A DNA stretch of 64,000 bases from Trochalopteron elliotii (lineage: Eukaryota; Chordata; Aves; Passeriformes; Leiothrichidae). The position numbers were made by a program, and so were the translations under genes. The notes below the pieces were generated by a model, which saw nothing but the letters and a program-made list of their open reading frames with translations, had not been told where the DNA came from and did no database searches. Below, one piece after another: positions 47,285 through 60,576 of this stretch (position 1 is the stretch's first letter; every line of letters begins with the position of its first letter). Location of the stretch: the NCBI GenBank assembly GCA_024734555.1, contig JANPWX010000473.1:595164-659163 (forward strand), written 5' to 3'.

Positions 47285-47770
47285 TTCTGAAACTGCATTT
47301 TGATAGATTTTGTTCCCAGCTTAAAGCCAAGCCTGAACAATGGGGGCAGGTACACGACAGGGTTGCACTGATGATTTAGAGTTTGCTGGCTTTTATATGG
47401 AGCAAGAGGAAAGCTGGTCTGGTGTCAGCAGTCATTACCTTCTGTCTGTGATGTGCTTTCCCGACACAGTGGCACTTGAGAGGCTGCTTTGTAACCATGT
47501 TACTATGAAAACAGACTTTTCCAAGGAACAAATTATCCATCCCGAGTGCAGTAACCATATGCAGACAACCCCAGCTGTAGCTCTGGCTTCCACTAGTATC
47601 ATTTACAGACCTGAATATTTGTATAAATGCCAATTAAGCTGTGGTAGCACTATTTGTCACAGAAAGCTTGGCTATATAATAAAAATACCTCAGTTTCTGT
47701 TGCCAGACAATTTGAAGAGGGCTTCTGCTGCAGTCAATCAGCCTTGCATGGTTACAGAAATGTAGGACGA
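47285..47770. promoter_or_regulatory. Candidate conserved element downstream of MPPED2
   Basis: About 480 bp with no repeat signature, balanced composition, retained CpGs (acacgacag, cccgacaca, atcccgagtg) and few stops in one + frame (47340-47765, 141 codons). The translation has no recognisable domain, so a non-coding constrained element is more likely than a gene. This is inference without alignment. Confidence 0.3.
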
Positions 47771-50700
47771 AGTTTCAGCATTTCTGGGGATCTGATTCTG
47801 TGAAGCTGGTGATGCTGCTCATGTGTGTTAGGGATGCAGGGCTGGCTGCTGTGAAACCACACACAAAACAGTGAGACCTGACAAGTTGTAGGAAGAGCAC
47901 TTCTGTTGGACAGAACAGTCCTAAAGCCCAAGAACAGGACAATGGAAGAAATACTGGAAGTGTGTCTAGTAGATAACACAAAGTTTACTCCCTCCTACAA
48001 GCATACATTCAAACAAGAACATCTTGCCTGAAGTTTGACCCTCAGCAATTACAGCACTGATTTTAGAAATTACTGTGAAGCACAATGCATGTGCCTATGA
48101 ATCATCTGAATCCTACTGCATATTGACTTGTGTGTTTAGTCACTGAAATAGCTGTGTAAACTTTCCTGGCCTCTAAAAATCAGCTTGTATCTATGCTGTG
48201 GAGTATTTGTTACACAGAGGCTGACACGGTGCTGGCAATTTGATACACAATCTGCAGTGTGGAGTACCTGACCTGCCATCCAGGTCAGCTGGTTCTTTTC
48301 TCTTTGAGAAAAGATAGTAGGTCTTCATGGCAAATGAAGCCTCTCTAATCTTCAACCACTGTCCATTTACACATGAGTAAATAGGTTAAACTGTTCATAA
48401 AATGACAGAATCATATAAGGAGTAATACAAAGTGGCAGTAGCAAAACTGAAAAGCAGTCCATTATATTTTGCTCTGGGTTGTACCTGCCAATGTACTGAA
48501 GACTAAGCACAGTTTTTGATAACAGTCAAGTTAATGGGTAAGGGGGAAATATGGTTGTTCAGAGAAGTTTACTCTTTTTCCTCCTGGCAGGGGACACAAA
48601 TGCTCTCAGTATGGTCCTCCTGAGCTCAGTGCAGCCATTCACTGCTTTACTGCAAGGACCCTGCACCAGTGGCAATGGCAAAAAGGAGGTAAAATGTGCC
48701 TGGTGCACTAGAAGTGTCTCTGCATATGAGGGCAGTGAGTTTCATTACATTAGTTTTCATTTTCCTGCCTACTGCTTTGTGCTCTGGCTAGCCCAGTGTC
48801 CTTCCTAACACCAAGCACATTTCCTCCTCTGCAGCACCTTTGAGGATTGCTGCTGCTGGGGAGCCCCACAGGTTCCCCCTGCCAGCACCCATCACCCCAC
48901 AGGATTTCCCTCCAGCAGTGGGAATGGGTCCCTGAAACGGGCAGGAAAGAGAACAAGAAGGAGCAATATGTTTTACAGTGTGTCTGCATGCACAGCACCC
49001 CAGTTTTCCCCTAGGATACAAATAAACATGAAAGAATATCAGAACTGCAGGAATGATTACCTGAGCTAGGCAGTTTCCCAAGTCCTTCATCATCCCTCAC
49101 CCTCTAGAAAGTTGCTATGATCACTGGACATTGTTTTTTCATTTGGGTAGTTTGTCCAATATAATTCAGCCCTCATGGACTTACAGCTCATTCCTATTGT
49201 AATAGGTCACCATATGCTTCACATCTGGTCCTACAAAAGAAGCCATATTACACATATGATGACAACTGTTTTAGGGCACAGTCTCCAGAGACTGATAACT
49301 GTGACTAGCAATCTTGACAATTTAGCAGTTTCATTAATCAGCATTAAAATCTCATTTTACTATTACAGGCATAATTACCACTAATCCAAATAATGACTAA
49401 AATAAGCAATTTCATGAGTTTTGTTATTTAGCAAGCTGATATAGACAATCTTTTTCTAAAATGCAGGCATTTAATAAAAAGCCAACAGGAAGTCCACTGC
49501 AGTGTCTCATCAAAAATTGTTGGACCAAACTGACCTCATCAGTGATGATTGAGCAGAAGTGTATTTAATCAGAAAACAAGCAAAGGATGTAGACTCCATG
49601 TATGTGTTTTTTAGAATTCAGATCTTTCATTTGTCATGGGAGAAAGTACTGCTTTACAATTGCCTGGAATATCTAAGTATTTGTCAGGTGAGTATTTCAG
49701 TTTACATTTGGGATCTAATTCTGGCTTTTATTGGTGAGGGGGAGGGAAAAGAAAAAGAAGCCAGTTTCCAGACAACTCTGTGCAGGGAAATTATGTCTCC
49801 TCTTGCCTCACACACCACATCCTGGAACCTAATGGTATTTAAAATTTGACAATTTTAAAACCCCATATTTTCTATATGTTTGCTATAGGGGATTGAACTC
49901 GATGCAAATTCTTTTCTTGAAATACTTGAAGTCTTCCTAAGAGGATAAAGCACAGGAGGCTGGATTACTCACTGACTGCCATGTACAATTCCATGTTTGT
50001 GGTTCTTCTCCAATGTCCTGATAGCCTTTTCCTAACATGCCATCCACTAAAACATGAACAAGGGGAGGCTATGCCAGGTGGACAGGTACATTCTAACTTT
50101 CAGTAGCTCATCTTGTGAGACAGCTGCCTGCAGAAAGTCAGCTTGGAAAACTGAGAAAAATGTCTTTAAAAAGAGCCAGGGAAAAATAATTTGGTTCTCT
50201 TCTTCATTACTCATCAAATCAAAATCCATCCTGTGTATGCCACTGCTGTGTGGGTTAGAAAAAGGAAATTGCATTCTCCTCAAGTAAAACACTTTTTTTC
50301 TTCTCTACTGAAGAAGGTGACTTTCTACTGAATTTACTGAAAAGTTGCACCCCAGATTCAGTGTAGCAGCCAGGTACATACACCTCTTTAAACTTCTGCA
50401 GGATCAGGGCTAATGTGTAGGTGGTTTGTTGTAACAGGAAATGCTCTAAAAGTGCCCTGGAATTGCAGACATGCCTCTGCTCTATGTATGTCCTGTGGGC
50501 ACCTCTTGGAGAACAAACAATTCCTACAGCACTTGCAGCTGAAATCTCTCCTTGTCCTGCTGAGGGGCAGAGAGTTGTTTCATTCCCCCAATGCAAGGGT
50601 GACTAAATGCATTTTTGATGAACAGCTTTTAGGTACTATTTATTGCCAGGTATGATGAACCCATTTTAAATTAACTGTGTTACAGCTACAAAGCAAGGAA

Positions 50701-53700
50701 AGATATTTATTCCAGGCACTGCAATTAAATCTGGTTTTCTCTAAATTCCACTTTTATATAAGGTAGCTGTTGGGATAAATGAGCAGGGATGCTGGCCTGG
50801 AGCTATCCCCATGAGGTTCCCTTAAAGGCCACCTGCTGTCTTTCCTGGCTGACTCCCTGCCAGGTTAGACACTGGAGCAGGAGGCACTGGAAATCCCTTC
50901 AAAACTGTATTTTTTTCCAGCTGCCAAGAACTGTGGCACTCATCAAGGAAAATACAGGTGATGTACTTGATTCCTCACATGAGCAGGTCTCCAGAGTTGA
51001 AATTTATTTTAAGCTTTGCTTATTTTTAAAGAGGTTCCTGCTGTTGTTGTCAAACCTATGCTAAAGCAATTACTGTCTGTGAGGGTCACCTGGAGTTCAG
51101 TATCACTGAGAAACTTGGAACAGGGCAGTGAATGGCATGAACTGCTCAGCAGAGGGGCTGACACAGACTCTTTCTCTTAAAGAAATAGAGCAGCTCCCTT
51201 CTTGCCTCTCTGCCTCCTTGCTTTTTTTTTTTTTTTCCCAAATGAGAAGCAGGTTTAAAGCCCTTTTCTTTCATTGCATCAAGCTAGCTGCTGAAAAACC
51301 ACTCCCCTGTTCCAAGTAGTCAACTCCCCCCCAAAATGCAAACCCTGACATGTACTGGGGGCAGCTCCAGCCTCCTTTTGCCTGGCCCCTCAGGGGTATT
51401 GAACAAGCCAAGGCATCATTAGGTTTCAGAGCAATCCTCCGAGACAAGATCTGTTTTGACACACAGTCTGAAAGGGATGAACCGAGATGTGACAAAGAGC
51501 AAATGAAAGCCAAAGCAAGAAATAAACATGGCCATCTAAGGGAACTCCTCAAATGTGCTTTTGCCCCTTGATCAGCTGCTCCTTCCCTGTCCGGCTGGAG
51601 GGGTGGGCAGGGAATTTTGGGCTGTGTGTCACTGCTGCGTGAGAGTGAGCGCTGCCACAGGGAACCTCTGCTTGCCTCCATGCAGCTTCATTTCCATTTT
51701 CATGTTTTCTAACTTTCCTTCAGTCCCATAACTTTTACATTTAGATGGCTTAAGAGATTGATTTTTCTACTCAGTCCCTTGGCTGGAGAGTCACCGTGTA
51801 ATGCAAGGCAGCTGTTGCTGCATCTGAAAGCTCTAATACCAAGAACTTGCATAGAGAGAGAAACCTGCACTGGGGAGGAGTGGGATGGACACAGCAGGGA
51901 TGCTGGCTGGGCTGGCTGCTCAAAGGAACCACAAGGACCATTTTATGAGTCTGTGTCAGAGCCCTAGCCACGTCCTCTCCACCACAGGAGGATTCCCCAG
52001 CCTGGGTAAGTGCTACATTCCTGGTGGGAAAGCAACATTCATTGCTTTTCTCCCTGTCATAGAAAAGCAGCTTTTGTGTGGGGCTGTCCCAAAATGTGCT
52101 CTGTTTTGACAGTTATGTTCCAGAGAAAAGTAGGATGGATGTAGCTGTCGTAGTTGTTTGGGGGGGGGAAGAAAGTTAAAAAAAAAAAAAAAAATCAGAA
52201 AATTGCCTTCTCTTTTTTTGCCTTTTCACTTTTTTGAGGGCTGAGGAGTTACACTGCTCCATTTATAGCAGCTGCAAGTGGAGGGCTACTTTACCACTGT
52301 GTATTTGTATATGTATGTATAAATACAACACATCTTGTTTCCACTTTTATCTCTGTATGTGTGTATACACTCCACAAATGAAAACCTGCTGATGTTTTGT
52401 GCACTGACAGACATCCTCAGGTGTTAGGACAGCTGCTTTTGTGGGGTACCCACAAACACACACACTCGGACTTTGTGGACTGTTTTCGTTATACCAAGCC
52501 ATGAGGGCTTTTAATAACAGAACTCAAGAACTTGCAAGAGATTTATTTTCAGCTTCTCTGTCACTCATGAAAATACCTGCTCACAGATAAACCTGTTTAT
52601 TAATTCAGAGTGGTGATTATAGGCAATCCTCAGGATAGATGTCTTGGACATTACAAAAATGCCACAATTTTCATCACAAATGAATTTTGTAAGTCCTGTG
52701 CAAATGAGCAGGGAGAGAGCCCTGATCCTCCATCCAGGAGAGCCAAAAGTTCTGCTGTTAACCTCCAAACTGCAGGTAAGGTACTGGTACTGGTTAGGCA
52801 TGTGGGTTTTATTTGGTAAGTGAGAACAGAACCAAAATAAAGAGTTTTAATACCACCTTTGGTGTAAATATAATACATTTTGTTCTCTAATCATTATTCT
52901 CATATTTAATAATGAGAAGTAAGTGTATCAGCTAAGCACAGCAGAATTATTAAAATAATTCCCTGATGAAGAGACAGAGGCTCTCAGGAAAGGGCCAGGC
53001 TTTATTGTCTGTGAGGGTGCTGTCAGCATAAACAATTATCATGAACTTCAACTTCAAGCAATCAAACTTCATCATATTGAAGGAGCTCCATTAAATGCTC
53101 AGATTGTTCTTAATTTGATCTAGTGCAGTCAATTCCTGAGGGAAGGAGAGAGTGCAGAAATCAATAGGGCATTGCTAAGGAAGCTGGGGTGTCTTGGCCA
53201 TGTGTACCAGAGGAAGTGGAGCCGCCTGAGGAGGGAGGTTGTCTCATCCTGCTGAGACACAAGGGCCACCGCATTGGTGAAATGCTCAGGAGCCCTTGAA
53301 TCACTTGAACTAGACAAGGAGTTTCAAAGACAACTGTGCTGAGGGAAATCAGACTCAAAACTGTTTCTTCTAAAGCTTGGCAGAGCTGCTCTTCAGCTCC
53401 TCTCCTCGGTTTCCTTGTTTCCCAGCCAGGTTGGTGCTGGCATCTGCTCTGCCGTGAGGATGCTTTTCCAGCACTCACTCAGTGCGCCTGGCAGGCTGCT
53501 GGGGTGCTCGCTGCTGCCTCAGCTCTGACTTCTTCTGTCTTCAGAGACATGCAGAGAGTCATGCAGGTTTCAGTGCACCTTCTGTTCCCTCTCTGTTTAT
53601 AGTTGTTCAAGTCAAAATACACTGCTGGTTTCAATTTACTGTTTTTTATGTGTCCACTCACATTTTCCTCAGAGGAGATAATGCTGGACATTAAAAGGGA

Positions 53701-53810
53701 AAGATGCTGGATTTGTGGGCAAAGCTAAGTACAGAAATCTAACCCTCTAGACTGATCTTTACTATTCATAACATTTAGAATTTAGACTTGGTTAACCCTA
53801 CTGCCTGGAC

Positions 53811-54371
53811 TGTCATGGTTTAACCTCAGCCAGCAGCTGAGCCCACGCAGCCACGCCCTCCCTCCACGTAGGAATGGGAGAGAGAATGAGAAGGGTGGAG
53901 GTGAGAAAACTCCTGGGTTGAGATAAAGACAGTTTAATAGGGAAAGCAAAAGCCATACATGCAAGCAAAGCAAATCAAGTTCATTCCCCACCTCCCAGGA
54001 CAGGCAGGTGCTCAGCCATCCCAGGAGAGCAGGGCTCCATCATATGTAAGGGTTACTTGGAAAGACAAACACCATCATCCCACTTCCCTCTTTTTTCCCC
54101 CAGCTCTCAATGTGAGTAGGATGTCACATGGTCTGGGATATCCCTTGGGTCAGTTGGGGTCAGCTGTCCTGTGTGTGTCCTCTCCCAACTCCTTGTGCAC
54201 CCCAATCTAATTGCTATTGTGGTGGGGTGAGAAACAGAAAGGGCCTTGACACTGTAAGTGCTGCTCAGCAGGAAGGAAAACATCCCTGCATTATCCACAT
54301 TGTTTCCAAAACACAGCCCCATACCAGCTACCGTGGAGAAAATTAACTCTATCCCAGCCAAAACCAGCACG
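53811..54371 (-). mobile_element. Near-complete ERV LTR, family A, reverse orientation
   Basis: The segment starts tgtcatggtttaacctcagc and ends aaaccagcac-g. Its reverse complement matches the LTR at 55765-56327 block for block: a start of tgctggttttggctgg type, gcagggatgtt, acagctgaccccaact, ggctgagcacctgcctg, a ctattaaactgtcttt poly(A) region and an end in ggttaaaccatgaca. The outer end at 54371 has lost the clean TG, and I found no clear target duplication. No internal retroviral coding region is adjacent. Confidence 0.85.
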
Positions 54372-55764
54372 TGTATAAATACCCCATCTCTAAATCAGCC
54401 CCTTTCACTGTGAGCTTCTGTGGCACTTCTTGTAGCAACAGAGAGCCCAGCAAAGATGAAACACTTGGCATTTCTAAATTTTCTAAATTTTAGTTAGAAC
54501 TGCTTTTATGTCTCACGATTTAAAAATCACCCTATCACTTTGTAGTTATTCTATTGATCATTGTATTCATATTGAAATACTTCTAAATAAAAAAAGTTTG
54601 TGGTGAGCAGATTATTTTTTCCCCTTTTATTTTGATCACAGAACTGTGGAAATAACTTAACTTAAAAAGTGCCCTGAAAAATAAATAAGGACAAGGCCAT
54701 TTATAAAGTAAAATGCCTTTTTATTTGAAAGCTCTCTGTTCCTCCCCATTTACAAGCGCGGGCCTTGCACATGTGCATTGAGCTTTGTGGATCCAATTGT
54801 TTCACCAAAAGAAGCATGTGAGATACTTCTTACGAGTTCTGCCTCAGATAACTAAATGTTGTTTTGTGTCAGAAATGCTGCAAAGGACACAGATAAAGCT
54901 TTTACAAACAGATTTCATGGGTTTTCCCATTCTGATTGCTGGTTGAACACTGGGAAACTCGACCTAATTCAGAGTAGGAATAACATGCCCTACACTTTCA
55001 AGTGGGCTTGAGTGGACAAAGAAGCCTTGCTCCAATCCTTGGATGTAAAGAAAGCAGGCTTTCATATCCTGTTAGCTTTTCCCCCCCGGCAGGTTCAGAG
55101 TGCACGCTTAAATCTGCAAAGAGAGCGTGCCCAGCTTTTCCTGGCCCTTTCAAAATAAACCAACAAAACTTTTAGCTTGCTGGTCCCACACAGCCACCTT
55201 TTTGTGCGGAAGGAGGTGGCTTGTGACTGACTGACGTGGCAGGTGCTGCAGGAGCTAAGACAATTCTGCATTTCAACTGATTGTTGTCACTCCCAAAGCC
55301 TATTATCTAGGGTAATAAAGTTTAAGATTAGGGGATACTGCATGTTTGTGCTATTCTCCACAAAGCTTATCTTCTAATAGACCAGCTGCTTTATTATGCT
55401 TCGCCCACCCCTTCCCATTGTGTGGGGAAGCCACATGTACCACTGGGAAGGCAGAGAGGCAGGCTGTGGCCACCAGCTGGGAATATCCTCTCACCCTCCA
55501 GGCTCCAGCTGGGAGCATTGAGTTACCAGCAGTTGCCAGCTGGGAACGTTGCATCCTCCACCTTGCCCAGCAAAGCACATCCTATTAATGCCAGCATTCT
55601 GCCAACTCCAGAACCCAGTGGTGTTCCCACTCCTCTTCCTCCTGACTTGGGTGCTCCATGTGCAGCTGCTCTGGCTTTGCTGGCCATGGTGTCCATGCCC
55701 ATGGGATGCAAGTGTTCATCTGAAACCACCTCCTCCTCTTCCTGTTCTCTGGCATTGGTCCTTG
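54372..55764. other. Spacer between two divergent family A LTRs
   Basis: About 1.4 kb separates the reversed LTR from the forward LTR. It has no recognisable retroviral protein motif, so it is not a provirus interior. A GC-richer block begins near 55400 with repeated cagctgggaa words (near 55476, 55507 and 55538). No gene is recognised. Confidence 0.6.
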
Positions 55765-56327
55765 TGTGCTGGTTTGGGCTGGAGTTAACATTATCCCTCA
55801 TGGCTGCTATGGACTCCTGAGGATGTGTGCTGGAAGTGGTGTCAATAGCACAGGGATGTTTAACCACCCTGATTACATGAGCAACATGGAACCACGGCCT
55901 TTTCTCCTCTCACCCCACTCATGAGGGGCTCAGGGGGCACAAGATGCTGGGAGGGGACAGAGCCAGGAGAGCTGACCCCAACTTACCCAGAGGATATTCC
56001 AGGCCATATGGCCTCGGGCTCAGCATATAAACCTGGGGAAGAAGAAGGAGAGGGGAGATTCAGTGAAAGCATTTATCTTCCCAAGACACCATTATGAGAG
56101 CTTTCCTGAGGATGGCTGAGCACCTACCTGCCCATGGGAAATGGGTAGTGAATTCCTTGTTTAGCTTTGCTTGCACATGTGGCTTTTACTTTCCCAATTA
56201 AACTGTCTTTACCTCAACCCAGGTTTTTCCTCACTTTCACCCTTCCCATCTTTCCCCCATCCCTCCAGGGAGGAATAAGTGAGTGGCTGCATGGGGTTTA
56301 GTTGCCAGCTTGGGTTAAACCTCGACA
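55765..56327 (+). mobile_element. Near-complete ERV LTR, family A, forward orientation
   Basis: The LTR starts tgtgctggtttgggctgg and ends ggttaaacctcgaca. It has a TATA box (tataaa, 56026-56031) in the expected promoter position and an ATTAAA poly(A) signal at 56197-56202 followed by T/C-rich DNA. This gives the U3-R-U5 order on the + strand. It pairs with the reversed copy at 53811-54371 and the fragments at 1262-1535 and 30650-30737. It appears to be a solo LTR; no coding region is attached. Confidence 0.85.
56026..56031 (+). promoter_or_regulatory. TATA box of the LTR promoter
   Basis: A tataaa word in the context cagcatataaacc sits about 170 bases before the LTR poly(A) signal. Activity in the host is unknown. 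Confidence 0.5.
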
Positions 56328-56685
56328 CCTTGGAAAAAATGTTAAACATCTGTCGCAGAAAGTACTCAAATGAAACTGCCAACCATTCATCACAGAGAAT
56401 TTATGAATGTCTTCCCCTCACATCTTAAACCTTGCATTCACTGAAGGCCACAACATTCAGATATTACTGCCACATATCTTATACAAACAGGGCCTCAACT
56501 AACCCGAGGTCAGGAGAGTGGGGGAACATGGAGATGCTGTCGCTGTGTCCTCCTTCCATTTTTTTTTCCTCTGGATGTATCCTAGATGCATTTTAATAAG
56601 CAGGAGCTGTCAGTATAACATTTTGCCTTCCTCACATGGTATGTGGGAACATTAAAATAACATTAGCATTTCATTTTTGATCCAA

Positions 56686-56865
56686 AGATCTTGGAGCGCT
56701 TCAAGGGACAGGAGCAGACTGGAGAAAAAGGCCAATGGGAACCTGACAAAATTCAGCAGGAGCAAACACAAGTCCTGCACTGTGGAGGGACTGTGTTGGA
56801 GTGAGCTCGTAGAGGAGTTATTAGACCCCCTGTCCTCAGCATTTGTCAGGCTGCATCACAACTGA
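56686..56865 (+). mobile_element. CR1 LINE internal fragment (C-terminal coding side)
   Basis: The stretch ggccaatgggaacctgacaa, attcagcaggagcaaacac, aagtcctgcactgtgga and the later cctcagcatttgtcaggctgc follow the order of the region upstream of the CR1 3' UTR. A central part is deleted, since these blocks are further apart in a full element. The 62-codon frame over it is a CR1 relic. Confidence 0.7.
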
Positions 56866-57688
56866 TATTGTGATATCTGGAGCGCCTCATGTAAGGAAGG
56901 AGAAGAAACTATGAACTGCAGAAACTATTTTATCTGACTTCTGCATTATCACCCAATTCTGCATTAGGAGTGTCCTTAATAGCCCCCTGCAATGGGGGAG
57001 TACAATAGCATGTCAACCCCAAAATCCCTGTCCTTCCTTCAAGACCCTTGGGATCAGATCTTGCCATATTTTATAGCTTAAAAATAAAGACTAAAGCTGG
57101 CAGTTTTCATCTTTGGGGATGTCATTACCTTTAATTAGCAGATAACACTACCCCTAACTGAGAAACTGAGTAGTCTTTGTGACTTACATAGCAAAGCCAG
57201 AATAAACTGTCTTAAGGTTTGAGAGCAGCTTCAAATATCACTTATTTCCATCCCTGATTTAGACACTTTGTCTTCAAATTGGCTCAAGAAAGCAAGCACA
57301 TCAAAGATCAATATACTTCAGGGAATGTGTGGGAGGAAGGGAAGAAGAGTAATGGTGAGATGATTCCCTTATTACTTTGAGGCACATTAATATTTCTTTG
57401 GCCACAGAACACAGATCACGGATAAGCTAAACTCCAAAATAAGGTAGGTTTTGCTGCAAAATGCATAATACTTGTATGAGCTAGGAGCCCTGCAGGTATC
57501 TTTAATGGCTATCAAACATTTATTGAGAAAACAGGAAGAGTGGTAATTTAGGACCAAAGCAGTTGGCAGTATATAACACAGCAGTGCACTGTAACAAATG
57601 TAGGCAATAAGGTGAATCACTCTGCACAGTCAGAGCCATAGGCTGTAAAGACCAGGTAAGAATTAACAAAATATCAGGGGGGGAAAAA

Positions 57689-57689
57689 A

Positions 57690-57725
<36 letters not shown>
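57689..57725. repeat. (TA)n microsatellite
   Basis: About 18 TA units with one TG interruption, preceded by a G7/A7 run. It is likely polymorphic and prone to cruciform formation. Confidence 0.95.
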
Positions 57726-58863
57726 CAATGAGGATATTATCACATAGTAATTATTTTTTTGGAAAGGACTGACTGGTGTGACTAGGGTTGAGACCAGGGC
57801 ACAGTGTATGCTCACTGTGGCAGCAGTGCCACAGTTCACACTTTTGTAAGCAGCTTTATCATAAGGCAACAGCGCTTAATTTTGCTCTTAATAAAAAATG
57901 TCAGGAGATGAAGACCAAGCTGAAGATTTCTACTGCCATCCTGGGATTTAGAGGTTATGCTGAAATCATTAATACAACCACTATTTGAACTCTTTTGATC
58001 ACCAAGTATTAAATACATCGGTAAGTACATAAATCCTAGGAAGCAGGAAAGCAGAGCTACCAGCATTGCTGGTCCATTTTCATCTGCTTTTCTCATCATT
58101 GCCAGTGGTTGTAATGTCCCTCAATCATCTCCTGAACTCCATAAAGAACCAATACAGCAGTCCCCCCCCCGAGAAAAAGCTCTCCTAAATTATCTTAGAA
58201 GATCTGTTCTTTTACTTCAGACTCTCAGCGCATCCATTAAAATCCCGGGTAGCTTTGTTCCCTCCTTGGGGCTCCTGTTGACAATTTGTGCTAGCCCAGA
58301 GAAGCAGGCTTGGCCCTGCCCCTGCTCTTTCTAGCCTGCAGGTATTTCTCAAGGCAAAGAGCCTCGATGCATTTGCAGCACCCCCAGCGGTGACAGCCCA
58401 GCGGAGGCAGTGCAGCGTGCTGGAAGAGGGTGAGACACATTTCATGGCTCAGCAGAGGAATGTACCTTCCCTGGGGAGCTCCGAGATGTTATACATTCTT
58501 GCACAGAACATCTGGCTGTGTGTGAGGGGTGGCTGTGGGATGGGAGGCTGCCATCATCCTCCCTGAACTCGTGGGCAGGGGCACAGGACTTCTTCAAACA
58601 TGTGGCACAGCAACACCCACTTAACTCAGGATTTTAGAGAATGTCAGTCCTTTTTCATGCTATAATTATTTTTTATGCTGTTTTGTGTGGCTTTTAGCCT
58701 TTTCTGCAGAGTTTTTTCTGCATTTTATGATGATGCTGTTGAGTCCATGGTTGAATGCTCATCCCCTGGCAGACCTGTTCTGGCTTGCACATGCCATGGT
58801 CTTGCACGTGCCTGGTTGTAGGTCCAGCAACCTTATCCCTGTGCTGTGGTGATAAAGAAGAAA

Positions 58864-58934
58864 GTTTTGGGGTTTTTGTTTTGTTTTGTTTGTTTTGTTT
58901 GTTGTGTTTGTTTGGTTTTTTCTGTTTTTTGGGG
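58864..58934. repeat. (TTTG)n / (TTTTG)n simple repeat
   Basis: The tract is T with regularly spaced single G residues in tttg and ttttg units, flanked by gggg on both sides. It may derive from the poly(A) tail of a - strand retrotransposed copy, but no body is visible. Confidence 0.85.
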
Positions 58935-60389
58935 TAAAATGACTGCCTAACATAAAACCTGTTCTCTAAAGCCAGAAGACCTCAAGCCATTTATTAAACC
59001 AAAATCTACATTGCAAGTAGATGAGTCAGCACAGTAGTCAGGGAACTCTAATGGCAATTTCTTGTTGTTGTTTTAGAAGTTCTTAACAAATATTTTGAAG
59101 TCAGACAAAGGATTATGCTAATGAGCCTGCTGAGTTGACACTGCTTTTCCACAACTCTTTAAGACAATGGCCACATTTTCTTCTAAAAGCAGCTCTCTCA
59201 TTGACAGAAAGACTCCAGAACACATGGGTTCTCACAGAGAAATAATTCCTCTAATTGTATTTTCTATTTGACTTCAAGCAGTATTTGAATAAAACTGTCA
59301 CTCGAAATTATTATGGCATTGCTCCATAGTCTTTCTTTTCACATCCTTTTCTACCTTTAAAATGAAGATTCATATGAAACCTCTACTTGTTCTTGCAGCA
59401 AACTGTTGTTTTGTTTGTTGGATTTCTTTAAGTGCCCCTCACCCCAACACTGACAGCTCAGGTGAGATTACAGAGTCTCTTAGGAGGTGAAATGGTCTTA
59501 GTAAGGTTTTAGACTTTCATTACTCAGCCAGAATGTGGAGTCTATCAATTACACCTACATTGACATACTGGTGAATTAATTGGCCTGTTTGACAAGGACA
59601 GCTATTACCCCATGTTGTTCTGACAGCCGGATTTGATATCAGGAATTTGTCAACCTTCCCCTTCACGTGAGCTGCTGGAGGAACAGTTGAATAGATCAGG
59701 TGAGGACAATGCAAGATTTCCCCCCCCCAGTACAATCTCAACATCTGGTGATAACCTAAACCCTAAATAAAATTATGGACATTCATAACATCAATAAGTA
59801 AGCAGCAATGCCAGACTTGTGCTATAAACAATCTCCTGACTGGGCTGACAAAGCATTCAAGGAGTCAGAAAACTAATTCATTATCATCAGAAAAGTTAGC
59901 ACCTTTCAGTAGTGACTTTCTATGTGTCCTTCAAGTGCCAGTGATACTTAGTGGGTGGGAGTATTTCAAGTTTGTCTGATTTTGGGGCCTGGCATTTACA
60001 GAAGTGTTGATCACTTAAACTTCACCCCACTTAAGATCAAGAGCAAGTTTGAGTTACAGTTGGATGTAAACAGTTCTGGGCATGGAACACTGTGCTGGGA
60101 ACCTGTGCTGCTCACTGGCTACCACTATCCCATTTTGAGACAGTTTCTAGAGTCTTATTCTTTCTTTTCTGTGGCTGCTCTCAAGAGCTTTTCCTGGCCT
60201 TTTAAGACCTGATTAGAAAGTGATGTAGTATTTTATAGAAAACAAAATGTAGGCATGTTCCCCCCCAGAGCTGGCAGAGATTCACTGGCCTTACAGTCTT
60301 ATAGTCCCCTTTCTCTAGAGGGAAATAACTGAGCTGGTCCCCAGCTTAACAAGAGATTGTCCCTTTCTTCATGAAGAGCAAAAGACAAG

Positions 60390-60576
60390 CTGTGGCTCTG
60401 CCCCCTCTTGTATCAGTCTGAAAAGCTCATGAGCATTGTCCATCTTGGGTGTAGCCTCAGAAGGTTTTGACTGCCTCAGGTATACCTGTTTAAAAGTCTT
60501 TAATAAATATCCACTTTATTTTCCTAATCTTGTCTAGCCTCTGTTATAGGTAGCTACTCCAAGGCATCACTCTCTG
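60390..60576 (+). mobile_element. Possible LTR 3' part (R-U5)
   Basis: The block taataaatatccactttat followed by cctaatcttgtctagcctctg and ending near caaggcatcac resembles the poly(A)-signal and U5 end of an avian LTR that I recall imprecisely. The 5' limit is unclear, and no partner or target duplication was found. Confidence 0.3.

Larger units (their letters stand above)
45575..53810. other. Intergenic DNA
   Basis: No gene is recognised on either strand. It holds a 17-bp triplicate (45946-45993), a candidate conserved segment (47285-47770), a T17-type run near 51222-51237 and a G9 run followed by a long A run near 52160-52196. Open frames of up to 141 codons show no known domains. Confidence 0.55.

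Noticed and set aside
47340..47765. 141-codon + frame as a protein gene
   Set aside because: No recognisable domain, promoter or poly(A) signal. Kept only as a candidate conserved non-coding segment.
53811..56327. A complete provirus between the two family A LTRs
   Set aside because: The LTRs are in opposite orientation, and the 1.4-kb spacer shows no gag, pol or env motif.
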